From Paulownia fortunei (taxonomy: Eukaryota > Streptophyta > Magnoliopsida > Lamiales > Paulowniaceae), in NCBI GenBank assembly GCA_019321725.1, contig CM033110.1, positions 12,021,278 through 12,085,277 on the forward strand: a DNA stretch of 64,000 nucleotides, written 5' to 3'. Position 1 is the stretch's first letter, and each line of letters begins with the position of its first letter. The position numbers and the translations under genes were made by a program. Under the pieces are notes generated by a model. The model was not told the origin of the DNA and made no database searches. It worked only from the letters and a program-made list of their open reading frames with translations. Shown piece by piece: positions 13,701 to 25,490 of this stretch.

Positions 13701-13830
13701 TCTCCTCCATCCAGCTTCCTACTTCTTGCCATCATCTGCAAATCATTGCAAATATATGAGCCACAACCGGTATCTAATACCCAAGAAGTATTGTTAACCG
13801 ACAAGTTAACTTCAACAAAATATATACCTG
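10792..13830 (-). pseudogene. Copia pol: protease, integrase, RT, RNase H (broken)
   Basis: Reading 3' to 5' along the + strand: protease with 'SWVLDTGCGSYIC' (13790-13750, the DTG aspartate motif); GAG-pre-integrase with 'CESCLKGKMTKSPF' (near 13270); integrase with 'DLIHTDVYGPL' and 'LRSDRGGEY' (13220-13020) and '[11 protein letters not shown]' (near 12800); RT with 'MDVKIAFLNG' (near 12020) and the catalytic 'YIDDILLIGND' (near 11770); and RNase H with 'YCDNNGAIAQAKEPRSHQRS' (near 11010). These activities process the polyprotein and copy and integrate the element. Several frameshifts and in-frame stops split it, so no functional polyprotein is expected. Confidence 0.88.
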
Positions 13831-14645
13831 AACCCTTCAGGCTTGCAAGATACTCCTTGCAATTCCTCTTCCAGTGCCCTGGTTTGCCGCAGTAATAGCA
13901 CTTGTCATTGACTTGAGAAGAAACCTTTTTGACACCGCCTATAGCTTCCAGCTTGTTGGTTTAGAGGAACCTTTTCCTTTCTTCTTTCCTTTCTTGGGCT
14001 TTTTAGCCTTTGATCCAGAAGAAGATCCAACAAGCAGAACCGGCTTGTCATTTTTCATGGTAGACTCAGCCGTCTTTAACATGTTCACAAGCTCAGCGAG
14101 ACTAGTCTCCATGTTGTGCATGTTAAAGTTTACAACAAAGGTGTTAAATGATGGAGGCAGAGACTGCAACAGAAGGTTCGTATAGAGTTCGTTCTCCATA
14201 ACGACTCCAAGGGACACCAGCCTTTCAATAAGGGCTATCATCTTCAATCCATGATCATAGACTGAAGAGCCCTCAGTCATATGACATCTGAAAAGCTCTT
14301 TTGAGATCTGATATCTCGTCTGCCGAGTTCTTTCACCATACAACTCTTGTAGGTGAATGACGATCCCATAAGCAGTATCTTGATCCTCGTTCTACCTCTG
14401 CAACTCATTTGACATCGATGCCAGCATGTAGCATCGAACCTGCAGATTGTCACCAACATGACGTAAGTAATCTGCATAATTCTCTAAAGTAATATCCTCC
14501 GATAGTATCAAAGGAGGTGCAGTGTCGAGGACTATGCCCTCTTCTCCGACTGAAGAACTATCTTCAGGTTTCTTAGCCAATCGACAAAGTTAGATCCAGT
14601 TAATTTATTTTGTTCAAGGATTGTTGCTAGTGGATTCTTTTCCAT
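13811..14645 (-). pseudogene. Copia gag with CCHC zinc knuckle (broken)
   Basis: The frame starts at the ATG at 14645-14643 ('MEKNPLATILEQNKL'). It runs through the UBN2-type gag core ('EDSSSVG...', 'QVRCYMLASMSNEL' near 14400) and a lysine/glycine-rich stretch, to a CCHC knuckle of pattern CX2CX4HX4C (CYYCGKPGHWKRNC, about 13895-13850). Gag packages the element RNA. At least two frameshifts interrupt it (near 14390 and 14300). It would continue into protease at 13804. Confidence 0.8.
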
Positions 14646-16285
14646 TTTAGTAGAATAATCTACAAAATATGCACGAAGCAGAAAATGAGTAAACTATGGA
14701 AAAAATATATTCATTTAATATAAGGTCTTTAATATTAAATGTCTCCCAGTATTTTCTTCGAATTCTATCACCCCTAATGGAATTTTGGGAAATCAAATTT
14801 CCTAGTGAGCTTGAGGTCCAATGGAAATATTTCACACCCTAATTTTATGAGCCTATGAAATATTTCTATCTTTAGTTAACTCTTTAACAATTATATCACT
14901 ATACAACCCTCAAGTTTGTTTTGCCTCACCTTTTCCCATATACCCTAATTTTATGAGCCCATATGGTACTAAGTGTCAAACAATACCCATCAAACATTCG
15001 TGTAGATAGAGCATCAAGATATCCCACGACTTATGGCCAACATAATGACGATTCCATCCCACGAGCATCTCAATGCTTGGTAGAGTTCACAACTTTCCAA
15101 CACAAGACCACCCCACGACTCATGGTCAGTGATCAAGTGCGGTAGCGGTCATCATGTCTCAAATCATGTCTCTATCTTTGATGGTAGGCATAGAACGATA
15201 GGTCCTACCTAACTTGTCTATTTTTATTTGAAATCAAATTTTCAAAAAAAAATTCTTTTACTTAATTTTAGTAAATTAAGTGGGGTTTAATTTTATGCAA
15301 GACCTCATCATAATTTAAATTAGGTAGGTTATTTAATGCATGACATCATAATATCATTTTGCAAGCATAAAAGCATTAAATAAAATCCTAAGCATGCATT
15401 TAATACATACTTAAATAAATGGATGATCATGAACCAGTCCTATGCGGTCCATTTGAGCTAAAAATGGACTTAAGGTTAGTCTAAGGTAATAAAATGAAAT
15501 AGAACTTATTCTATTATATAATTGTATCCCATACAAACATGGGCCTTCTTTGGAACCACCTTTTTTATTCTCCTTCGTCTTCCAAAGAAAAAGAAAAACC
15601 TTACTATTTATTCTATTCTCTTTATAGAAAATAAAATAAGAGGCTCGCACGCTCCATTTTAAAACCCAATAAAACCAATCACATTGGTCCAATGGCTCAT
15701 GATCATCCCATACATGCTTATAATTAACATCATATATAATTATCAAAACATGTAAATTTACTAAATTGTTAAACGCAATTTTTCTTTTAACTTGGTATAA
15801 TTTTTAATTGCTTGAAAAATAATTTTTCTTTGAAAAACAATTTTTCAGAAATAATTAAAATTAACATTTAATTTTAATATTAAAAAAAAATAAAAAAATA
15901 AAAAAAAACAGACCCGAATTGACACGACCAGCAGCACCACTGCTGCGCGTCGGGCGCATGCCGGGTGCTGGGCGCCTAGCGCCCACTATCGGGTGATGGG
16001 CGTCGGGCTCCCAGCGCCTATTGTTGGGTGCCTGTGCGCGCACCGCACCCACTGCCGGGTGCCTGCGCGCGCAGCCGTCGGGTGTCTGATACCCGACGCC
16101 CGTTTCATCAAAAAAAAATTATTTTTAATTTTCATATTTAAACAATTCAAATAAGCAATTAAATTTATTTCAATTAAAAATTTCTAAAAATATGCAAAAT
16201 CAAATTTTACATAATTAACATGAATTTAAATAATTTAAAAACATGCATTCATAAATCCAAAATTCACTGAAGAAGCGAAACCGTG
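14646..16285 (-). other. Leader of inner copia element
   Basis: About 1.6 kb of untranslated leader between the primer-binding site and gag. It contains short unconserved frames only. The stretch 14750-16290 is matched by the leader of the truncated element at 30216-31646, and in inverse orientation by 18369-19400 of the outer element, so the three are one family or close relatives. A GC-rich island sits near the primer-binding site. Confidence 0.7.
15905..16110. repeat. GC-rich island in copia leader
   Basis: About 200 bp rich in GGGTGC, GGGCGCC and GCGCGC words inside otherwise very AT-rich DNA, between two A/T tracts. It lies ~180 bp inside the primer-binding site. A shorter, similar island occupies the same place at 31330-31460. 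The open frame read here lacks any recognisable domain. Confidence 0.7.
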
Positions 16286-16297
16286 GCTCTGATACCA
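16286..16297 (-). other. Primer-binding site of inner copia element
   Basis: On the - strand this is exactly TGGTATCAGAGC, one base from the LTR, complementary to the initiator methionine tRNA 3' end. Confidence 0.9.
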
Positions 16298-16298
16298 C

Positions 16299-18363
16299 TG
16301 TTGGATTCGCTATAATCGCAGGGATATATGCAGCGGAAAATTAAAATTTTTATCAAACATAAATTTAACCTCTTTGATTCGAAAGCAATTTTAACGATCG
16401 CACTTATTCAAGTGAATATATAAATAAATATAAAATCAGATTATACCTTTTGTGAACTCCGGTTGTTGTAGGAAATGAAGCAATCAATTGTTTATCCTGG
16501 ACTATCAGAACTCGCAGGAATTCAAGTATCTCCCCTCTATCGGGTCCACAATACGGAAAAGTAACACCAATCAAAAGGATAAGCAAAAATAATTTTCTTG
16601 GAGAGTAAAAATAGAAGACTTTAAACAAAATAATTTTTGCTCAAAATTTTTGAATTGATTATGTAATTTTCATCCCTCATATATATAGGGCTGAAAATTT
16701 TAATCCCTTTCCAACTCTTGGAAAGTTTTTCAATTTTGAACTACTTCAAAACCTTATCTTAGAAGGATTCCAAATCTTCCAAGCACTTTTCTATTTTCTC
16801 TCTCCTATTGTATGTAGACTAATTTGAGACTACATTAATCATCAAAATTGTCGACATACATAGTTGATATTAATTTGCACTTTTTAAATAATATCAAGAT
16901 AGATATATATTATATATATACTATAATATATTTATACATAAATTAAATCTTAGTAGCCGATTTTATCCCATAAAACTGGTCACTATATTTATTTATCTAT
17001 AAATATATTAATTAAATAAATCATATTTATTTAATTTATTCTCTTCATATTTTAGTGGGCTTCTTAAGTGATCCACATTAATTTTGGGATTGGACTCAAA
17101 AATCCCAAAATCAATTCAATTTATTAAATCCTAATTTAATCAATCCAATTGATTAATTTAATTTAATTTACTCCAATTGGGCTTCCTAATCAAATTAGGT
17201 TCAATTACTTAATTGAATAAATTAATTTAACCATTAAATTAAATAGAACCCTTAATTAATTAATTGATCAGTATTAATTAATTAATTTACAACCATTGGA
17301 TAAAATTTAAAATTACAAATATTACTTTTCATAAAGATGTGTGACCTTTTTAGGTTCACTACTAAACTAGTAGTAGGTTTGCAATATTTGCAACTTATGA
17401 ATAATAATTATTATAATTAATTAATCCGCTTGGAATCAACTCCTTAATTCCAAGAATCTCACTATCCATGAAAACACCTAGCAAGTAATCATGGCAAACT
17501 AGTCTTAGGTGAAATAGCGAGTAAACCTATTTTAGTTGCGAGTACCATACACGTACGGTCCTTTCGACAGCTAATCTAAGGCATGGATTATAAGTCGAAA
17601 CCCTAAATGATTCAATAATTGTGATCCCATTTCAAGTTCCAACTATTCTTGATAAATCACAATTCATCCTGCCTTGGCCAAGGTCTTTGAATCACGAACT
17701 ATGAAAATACAGGAGATTCCCTTGTTTAAAAAGACAAGTGTCGAATTCTATATTAGCCACTGACAAAACTCCATGCACACCAGTGCAACACCCAACATAC
17801 CCCCTTGTGATTGTCAAGCAATCAGAAGATATATCAAAGTGCTGCAGGATGCACACAAGGCTACCATCGTGCCTCAAGTCTGAGGACTAGTCGTTTACTA
17901 TCGCAACACAAAAATTCTTATTTCGACGGGAAAAGCCTCCAACTAAGAATTTTTTGCGGGCCATATTCGGTATACTTGTTCCCTAACAAGCAACCACATA
18001 CATGCAATTATGTCTCTACGCTAATGCCAATGGAATGTGACATCCTCGTCTCACGAGCATGCATCATATGTGCGAGTCTTATTGAGTTATTTAATATCCC
18101 ATCTCAAGAAGCTCTCGACTCGAAACTTATTTAAGATTAAAGCCTTAGAGGCATGTTCCATGATCGCCATCATATGCGCGACCATGCCCCATAGCTAAAT
18201 TTGGTCTAAGGACTTTATCTAATGTGCATAAATAAATGATGCAAGACATAAGATAAAGAAAATATTTTTTTATTAATATGATTCCCAATAAGATTGTCTT
18301 TACAAAAGCAAAAGAGTATAATACACCCAATCAAATTGGGGCGTTGGGCATCCTACTCTAACA
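16299..18363 (-). repeat. 5' LTR of inner copia element
   Basis: On the + strand it runs TGTTGGATTCGC to CTCTAACA, 2065 bp. It is the partner of 8656-10776 and would carry the element promoter. The right edge meets the TTTAT duplication exactly. Confidence 0.9.
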
Positions 18364-18368
18364 TTTAT
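18364..18368. repeat. Target-site duplication TTTAT (right)
   Basis: Identical to 8651-8655 across the inner copia element. Confidence 0.85.
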
Positions 18369-20065
18369 TGGCATGAATTGGATGATCATGGAGTCTTATA
18401 ACTAATGTGATTAGATTATTATGTTTTTATGTTTAAAAATGAGACATGTGAGTCTCTTATTCTTTTCTTGTTTGTACTTTATGTTTTTGAAATGAGAGTA
18501 GCATATGGTGAGGTTTTTTCTTTATTTTTGGTGAACAAAAAGAAGAACCAAGATGGAGAATCAAGAAAAGGCCCATAAATATATGGGATATATTCATGTA
18601 ATAAAAATTAATTTCTATTCTCATTTTATTACACTTAGACTAACCTAAATCCATTTTTGGCTCAAATGGATCGCATAGGCCATTGGCCCATGATCATCCA
18701 AGTTATGTGTGTATTAGATACATGCGTAAGATTTATTTAATATTTTCATATAATATGCTTGCCATCAATTGAATATAAACATATTAAATAAACTAAGATT
18801 AAAAGGTGATGAGGTCTTGGTTAAAATAAATAACCCCACTTGAATTAAAATCAAATACAGGAATTTTTAAATTTTGATTTCAAGAAAATGTGGATAAAAT
18901 TAGATTGGACCTAATAATACATAGCTACCATCAAAAGTAGATGACATGACGATGCTACCTTACTTTATCATTGGCCATAAGTCGTGAAATGACTCTGTAA
19001 TGGAAAGTTATGATCTCTACTAAGCGTGGATATGCCCATGGGATGGACTCATCTCTACATTGGCCATAAGTCGTGGAATGTTTTGATGCTCCATTTACAT
19101 GGAAGTTTGATGGGTCTTGCTTGACATTTAGTATCATATGAGCTCATAAAGTTGGGGTATATGGGAAGAAGTGAGGTAAAAAATCATCAGGATTATATGG
19201 AGATACAATCGTTAAAAGTTAACTAGCTTTTAATATGTTTTATTGTCTCATAAAATTAGAGTATACGACATATTGATTGGACCTCATGCTCACTAGGAAA
19301 TAATTTCTCGAATTGCCATTAGTGGTGATGGAATTCGAATAAAATAGTGGGAGACATTTATTGCTAAAGATCTTGTTATAAATGAATGTATTTGTGAAAG
19401 AATGCTCATTTTTCTGCCTTACTTAGGATAATTGTTTTCTCATATAATTCAACTAAAAACTATTCCTGACACTAATGAACGTCATTAAGCTCCAGATTAC
19501 TTCAGAAATTTAAGAATGGTTCTCAAATTTGAGAGCTTAAGAAATTTGCAAAATGAGAGTTTCTATAAATAGTTGTAGGAGCAACTCTCATAAAAATTGT
19601 GAAAGTATCTCCCATTAAACATTCTACAAAGAGTTGTAGAAAAACCTTCTAAAATTGTTGAAGAAGGACTTCCTAAAAAGAGTTATAACAGATTCTAACT
19701 GGCAAAACTAAAGGATTAATTCGGATGAGATAGGTTCATGCCCCTACTGCAGGATAATAGGACATTGAAAGAGGGATGCAAGTATTAACTTGCTCAATAA
19801 TTTAGAAAAAATATTCTAAATAGATTTTTGAATTAGAAAGAGTCAGGTTCAAATTTAAATTTTGTTGAATTCAAGTCAACATTGAAAATTCTTCTTAATT
19901 ATTAGATATTGGATATTGATCTCATCTCTTCAAAGAGTAGCAAGAGTTGACAAGATGAATACCATCAACATTGATGATTCTTCTTAGGTATAGGATACCG
20001 AATATATTCTAACTTTGCCAAGAGTTGCAAAGGATGACAAGAAAAATGAGACTAAAAGGATGATC
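18369..20065 (+). pseudogene. Outer copia element: rest of leader and decayed gag
   Basis: It continues the + strand outer element after the inner insertion. The first kilobase matches the inner element's leader in reverse orientation. From about 19400 a heavily mutated gag follows, ending with a recognisable zinc-knuckle remnant (CPYC...GHWKRGC near 19738-19780) and protease-proximal sequence to the solo LTR. Many stops; no product expected. Confidence 0.6.
20061..20065. repeat. Target-site duplication TGATC (left)
   Basis: Identical to 22215-22219, directly flanking the solo LTR. Confidence 0.85.
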
Positions 20066-22214
20066 TGTAACACCCCTTAACCTAACTGCAGAGCCTAAAC
20101 AAGCTGATACAGTTAAGTCAATAAATGTTAATTTTTCATCTTTACTAGAGTTATGGTTTTTTTATAAAAGTTTCCATTTTTAGCTATAAGAGAAAGAACT
20201 TGAATCATTTTAAACACACCATATACATATATCAAAATTGAGTACATCTGTTTGCAAAACCATAACAGAGCGGCTTATTTAAAAACAAAACAGAGTTTTC
20301 AAAATAAACTACAAAACAGGTTGAAGCATGGCATATGAACAAATCTCTGTCCAGCCGCTCTAGAGACTCAGTCAACCTCTAAACCTGTACATTTCCACCT
20401 GCATCACATGAATCTAATGAGCTAAAGGCTCAGTAAGATGAAACTGATGCAATAACAAATAACATATATGCACATCTCATAAATCATTAAATGTAATATT
20501 CTATTTAATAACTTTCATTCATAAATCATTTTTTAGGGCCCTTGAAGTGTGGTACCTAACTAATAGCGATAGACCATAGTTTTCGAAACCTGTTCATAAT
20601 GATTGGCCAATAAGAGAACTAATACGGGATTTCCATACTTGGTCTTTCAACCTCAGGTATTAGCCGTATTCTATCTCATTCATTGTGGCTTTCCTATACT
20701 GGTTTTTCAACCTCAAGTATTTGCCACCATTTATTGGGTCCGCCGGTCCCTCCCGCGTCCCTTATCTACCCCACCATCAATCAAGTACCATACTTCCTTT
20801 TCAAAAACCTCATTATATTCTTAATAGTGTCATGCTTCATAAACCATAAACGCATCAAATATTACATCATTTGACAAACAACAACAATCACATTAAAACA
20901 TGAACAAACATTATATGATTCTTGTGATACACCAAATGAAAGCTTCAACTTACCTCAAGTCTACTTTGTGCTAGGTGAAAAGGCCAATCTCTTTGGAAGA
21001 TAGGATGTGTTAAAGGCCTAGCATAATCAAATCATGTACCATTTAATATCCTTTTTATAAATCATTTAGTCTATTCTAGTTAAAGTTTATATACACTTTT
21101 CAATCTTTTGTAAAGAATTACATATCAATTACATAACCTTAAAAATAATGCATACTCCATATTTTACTACTAATTCAAGACATTAAACATTAGGGCAGTC
21201 ATTAAATAACTAATAATTCAAACATAATTATTAGGGCAGCCCCTAAAACATGAACACAATCTGAATTAAAATGACGTAAACTTGATTCTAACTTAAATTG
21301 ATTATAACCTTCAATTAAGCAAACTAATTGCTATTGTTTTCAATCTTTCAAAAGCATACTAAAACATGTAACTATCCAAGATACTACAAATTCATCATAA
21401 CAAATATTGAAAAAGAATATACCTTGATTAAGTTGGATTTAAGCTTCAAAATCAACGGTTTTCAAGCTTAAAAGGATGGAAACTTGTTCTAACTTGTGTT
21501 CTATGGATTCCTATGGATTGAATTCAACTTTTGTGAGTATGAGAGTGTAGAAATTTGGGAGAAACTTAGGAGAATAAGGGCTGGTCATTTTTGAGGTGCT
21601 TCCACAAGAAATATGGATGAAAATGATTTCTTTGACCTTTCAAAGAGAGGTAAGTGGAGGGTGATGATTGGTTGCATAATGCTTGGTGTCTTCTCATGCC
21701 AAAAGCCACGTTCATGGGCTAAGGAGATGACAAAAATTGATGCTTTGGTATTATAATCAAGTGCAATGCGGTTTAGAATGGTTTTATGCAACCTAGTCAA
21801 CCAACCAATCAAATTTCACCATTGTGAATACTTTCAGTTCTTAGCCAATGTAACATATTTCAAGTAAATATTTAGACAATTAATCACTTTAGCATATAAC
21901 TAGTATGGAGCAATACAAATAATTCATTTTATGGTCATTCAACATATCAATCTTTCTTAACCGAGATACCGAGCTTTTCACTGCAAAAAGGACACTTAAG
22001 GAATATGTTAAATCAAGAAATGAAAGTTTGATTTCATATTTCATGTACTAATGCATGTTAAATCATAACTGAAGCATATAATAACAATTATTCATGTTCG
22101 TGCAATCATGCTATTTGTATGCCATAATTCAATAATGTACATTAATTAGATGCATATTCATACAAAATGCTTATTATTGGCTATGTAGGAGAGAATTGAG
22201 AATTGGGCATTACA
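20066..22214 (-). mobile_element. Solo LTR of a Ty3/gypsy chromovirus-like element
   Basis: 2149 bp bounded by TGTAACACCCC and GGGCATTACA with perfect TGATC duplications and no internal region. This is the product of LTR-LTR recombination. Read on the - strand it runs TGTAATGCCC...GGGGTGTTACA, the same end pattern as the LTR at 60813-63599. It also holds the same 'CTGAGC...AGCTCAT' motif (here near 20430). A short duplication occurs at about 20625-20720, where 'ttcaacctca' recurs twice. It lies inside the outer copia gag/protease region and so is younger than it. Confidence 0.88.
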
Positions 22215-22219
22215 TGATC
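22215..22219. repeat. Target-site duplication TGATC (right)
   Basis: Matches 20061-20065. Confidence 0.85.
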
Positions 22220-25077
22220 TTTCAGCTTGGGAGTAAAGCAAATGTTGCTTCATTAGCTGAGGAGCAATCCACTTAACCCTAGATGGAATTAGGGTAGTTT
22301 TAATAATTTTTCTTTAGTGCTAAACATTAAGAGCAGAATCTCTGTTGGACAGATAAAGTTTTGGATAAAAGATCAAATGTGGAAATTTTCCATGTTTCTT
22401 GATATTGGTACATTGATAAATGATTAATACAACCACAAATTACATGCCAGTTATTCAACAAAATAAAAGAAAATTAGATAATCATAGTTTCCAACTCTTA
22501 TGGCATGCTAAATTAGGTCACATCTTTGAGAAGAGAGTTCATAAATTGGCTCAATTGCTCGATCTTTCAAAAGAGCAAGGAATGCCAAAATGTGAGTCAT
22601 ATCTCAAAGGGAAGATTACCAAATCGTAATTTTTTGGACAAGTGGAGCGAGGCAAAAAAACTGTTGGATTTGATCCACTCGGATGTATGTGGGCCACTAA
22701 GTGTTAGTGCTTATAGGAACTATCACTACTTCATAAGCTTTACCGATGAATTTTCTATGTATGGTTATGTTTACCTTTTGAGGTATAAATCTAAAGCCTT
22801 TGAAAATTTTAAATAATTCAGATACGAGATGGAGAAATAGATTGGGCTAAGTATCAAGGCTCTTTGATCAAATCGAGGAAGTGAATACTTGAGCATAGAG
22901 TTTCTTGATTATCTAAAAGAGAATGAGATTCTCTCTCAGTGGACCCCTCCTGCTACTCCTCAACTCAACGGAGTTGCGAAGCATAGGAATCAAACCCTAT
23001 TAAATATGATTCAACTGATGATAAGTTTAAATGGACTTCCTCTTTCATTACGGGACTATGCTCTAGAAATAACAACATATCTATTAAATAGATTGCTATC
23101 AAAGTCGATGCTCAAAACACCATATGAGATATGGTGTGGGAAACCACCCTCTTATAGATACCTTAGGATATGGGAGTGTGTTGCTTACATGAAGCAGCAA
23201 GTGTGAGATAAATTGGATATGAAATCTAGTTTATGTAAGTTTGTGGGGTATCCAAAGAAATCAATCAAATACTATTTCTACGAGTTCTCGGAACAAAAGG
23301 TGTTTACTTTGAGGAATCCCACCTTTTTAGGGAAGGAGTTTCTATTGGATAGAAATGGCGAAGTCTTGGAACTTGAAGAAATTCAAGAACCAAAGAACCT
23401 CCTAACTAATGCAGTAACGGGCCAACTAACTAAGGCTGGGCCTTTGGACACACAAACTCTTAGGAGATCCGAAAGGATCTCAAAGCCACCTAAGAGATAT
23501 AGTTTTTTGTTAGAGAATAACATGGAAAATCTTCACTTCAATAATGATCTAAGGACTTGTTGAGAGGCGATGTCTACATCGACTCGGGAAGTTGGTAAGA
23601 TGCCATGCAGATCGAGATAGGCTATATGTACTCTAACAAGGTATACACCTTGGTGGATCCACCATAGGGAATAGTTTCTATTAGCTATAAATGGGTCTAC
23701 AGGCAGAAGTTTGGAAAAAATGGAGAGGTAGTGACCTACGAAACATGACTAGTCATGAAAGGTTATACTCAGAAGTAAGGAATTGATTTGAAAAAACTTT
23801 TTTGCCAGTAGCGATGCTTAAATTCATTCGAATACTGCTAGCTATATCAGCGTATTATGACTATGAGATATGACAGATGGATGTGAAGACTGATTTCCTT
23901 AATGAAAATATTAACGAAGAGATTTATATGAGGCAACCGGAAGACTTCATATCCAAAGGGAGTGAACAAAAGGTTTGCAAACTCTAGAGATCCATTTATG
24001 GACTCAGGCACACTTACCAAAGCTGGAACATTCGATTTGATAAGGTAATCAAATTATTTGATTTGCACAAGAACCCGAATGAACCTTGTGTCTACAAGAA
24101 GGTTAGTGGGAGCGTAATGACATTTATTATGTTATATGTTGATAATATCATACTCATTGTGAATGATGTAGGGATGTTGCGTTCAACTATCACTTAGTTA
24201 TCTAACAAGTTCTCCATGAAGGATTTGGGAGAAGCATCCTTTATTGTGGGAATAAATATCTATAGAAATATATCTAAAAAGATGATCGAACTATCCCAAT
24301 CCACGTACATAGACAAAATATTAAAGAGATTTAGCAGGCCAATGAGTCATGGCATTTCTCTCTCAAGTTCTATGTCTCCTAAGACTCTTGAGGAAAGGGT
24401 AAGAATAACTCGCATACCATATGCATCTGCCATTGGGAGCATAATATATGGTATGTTATGTACGAGGCCTGATGTCACATATGCTTTAAGTGTCACGGTC
24501 AAATATTAATCCAATCCAGGTAAGGAACACTAGAAAGCCGTAAAGATGATCCTCAAATACTTGAGAAGAACTAAGGATATCTTTCTTGTATACAGCTTTA
24601 GAGAACTAAAACTAGAAGACTATATTAATTCTAGTTTTTCGTCTGATATAGATGACTCAAAGTCCATGTTCGGAATAAATGGTGGGGTGGTCAGTTAGAA
24701 GAGTTTCAAGCAGGAGACGACCATGGATTCTACCATTGAAACTGAATATATTGTTGCATGTGATGCATCAAAAGAAAGTTATTTGGATGAAGAACTTCTT
24801 CTAAGAGTTGGGTGTAGTTCTATCCGTTGTTGATCATGTATTGATATACTGTGATAACAATAGAGCTATTGTGCAAGCAAAAGAACCAAGATCTCATCAA
24901 AGATCAAACACATTATATGGCGATACCACCTGATTAGAGAGATTATTAGTAAAGGCGACGTTGTAGTGGATAGAATAGTTTCGATATAGCAAACCCACAG
25001 ACTAAACTCCTAGCACAGAAGGTATTCGGCGAACATCTTGAGAAGATAGGCCTGAAGTACATAGGCAATTAGCACTA
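22220..25077 (+). pseudogene. Outer copia pol (broken)
   Basis: Copia order on the + strand: GAG-pre-integrase ('WHAKLGH', near 22500), integrase ('DLIHSDVCGPLSV' near 22668; 'TPYEIWCGKPPSY' near 23120), RT linker, RT ('MKDLGEASFIVGI' at 24216, degenerate catalytic site 'YVDNIIL' near 24138 where YVDD is normal) and RNase H ('YCDNNRAIVQAKEP' near 24848). It resembles the inner element's pol but carries many stops and frameshifts. The second catalytic aspartate of RT reads Asn, so RT would be dead even without the frameshifts. Confidence 0.85.
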
Positions 25078-25092
25078 GGGCAAGTGGGAGAT
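25078..25092 (+). other. Polypurine tract of outer copia element
   Basis: GGGCAAGTGGGAGAT lies immediately before the 3' LTR start TGTTACAA. Confidence 0.8.
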
Positions 25093-25490
25093 TGTTACAA
25101 TAGTGCCCGACGCGCCAATTAGATTTGGTGTCTTTTATACTCTTATATTTGTAAAAATAATCTTTTTTAAATCATATTAATATAATAGGCAAATTTCTTT
25201 ATCTTTAATTGTATATATTAATTAGATAAAGTCTCTAAACCAAACTTAGCTATAGGACATGGTCATGCATTTGATGATGATCATGAAATATGCCTCTATA
25301 GCTTTGGTTTAAATTAGTTCTAAGTCGATGGTTTTTTTAGATGGGATATCGAACAGCCCAATAGATTCGCACATATGATATATGCTAGCATGAGAAAGTT
25401 GTCTCGCTCCATTGATATTGACAAAGTGACACTAATGTATGTATACATATGTTTATTAGAGAACAAGTACACTGAACAAGCTTACTGAAT
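25093..25490 (+). repeat. 3' LTR stub of outer copia element
   Basis: About 400 bp that align with the first part of the 5' LTR at 6060 up to 'gaacaagtacactgaac', then break off. The rest of the LTR and the right target duplication are gone. Confidence 0.8.

Larger units (their letters stand above)
8656..18363 (-). mobile_element. Complete inner Ty1/copia element
   Basis: A full-length 9.7-kb copia element on the - strand, inserted in the leader of the outer copia element. It has two LTRs (3' LTR 8656-10776, 5' LTR 16299-18363), an exact primer-binding site, a polypurine tract, a gag/pol region (10792-14645) and perfect TTTAT target duplications. Over the last ~235 bp of the LTRs I count roughly a dozen mismatches (about 95% identity), so the insertion is not recent. 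Domain order gag-protease-integrase-RT-RNase H defines copia. LTRs of ~2.1 kb would fit an Angela-like lineage, which is inference only. Stops and frameshifts break the polyprotein. Confidence 0.93.
6060..25490 (+). mobile_element. Outer Ty1/copia element, twice interrupted, 3' truncated
   Basis: A + strand copia element with 5' LTR (6060-8217), primer-binding site (8219-8230), leader, gag/pol remnants, polypurine tract (25078-25092) and a 3' LTR stub (25093 to about 25490). Its body is interrupted by a complete - strand copia element (8656-18363) and a solo gypsy LTR (20066-22214). Removing both joins the leader to gag (18369-20065) and pol (22220-25077). The two LTR starts agree in most positions (both continue into '...gcgccaattagatt'). 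The 3' LTR breaks off after ~400 of 2158 bp and no matching target duplication is visible, so the right end was deleted. Frameshifts and stops make it inactive. Confidence 0.85.

Noticed and set aside
15861..16052. GC-rich - strand frame rich in Arg/Ala/Pro
   Set aside because: Lies in the copia leader; composition follows the GC-rich island and no domain is visible.
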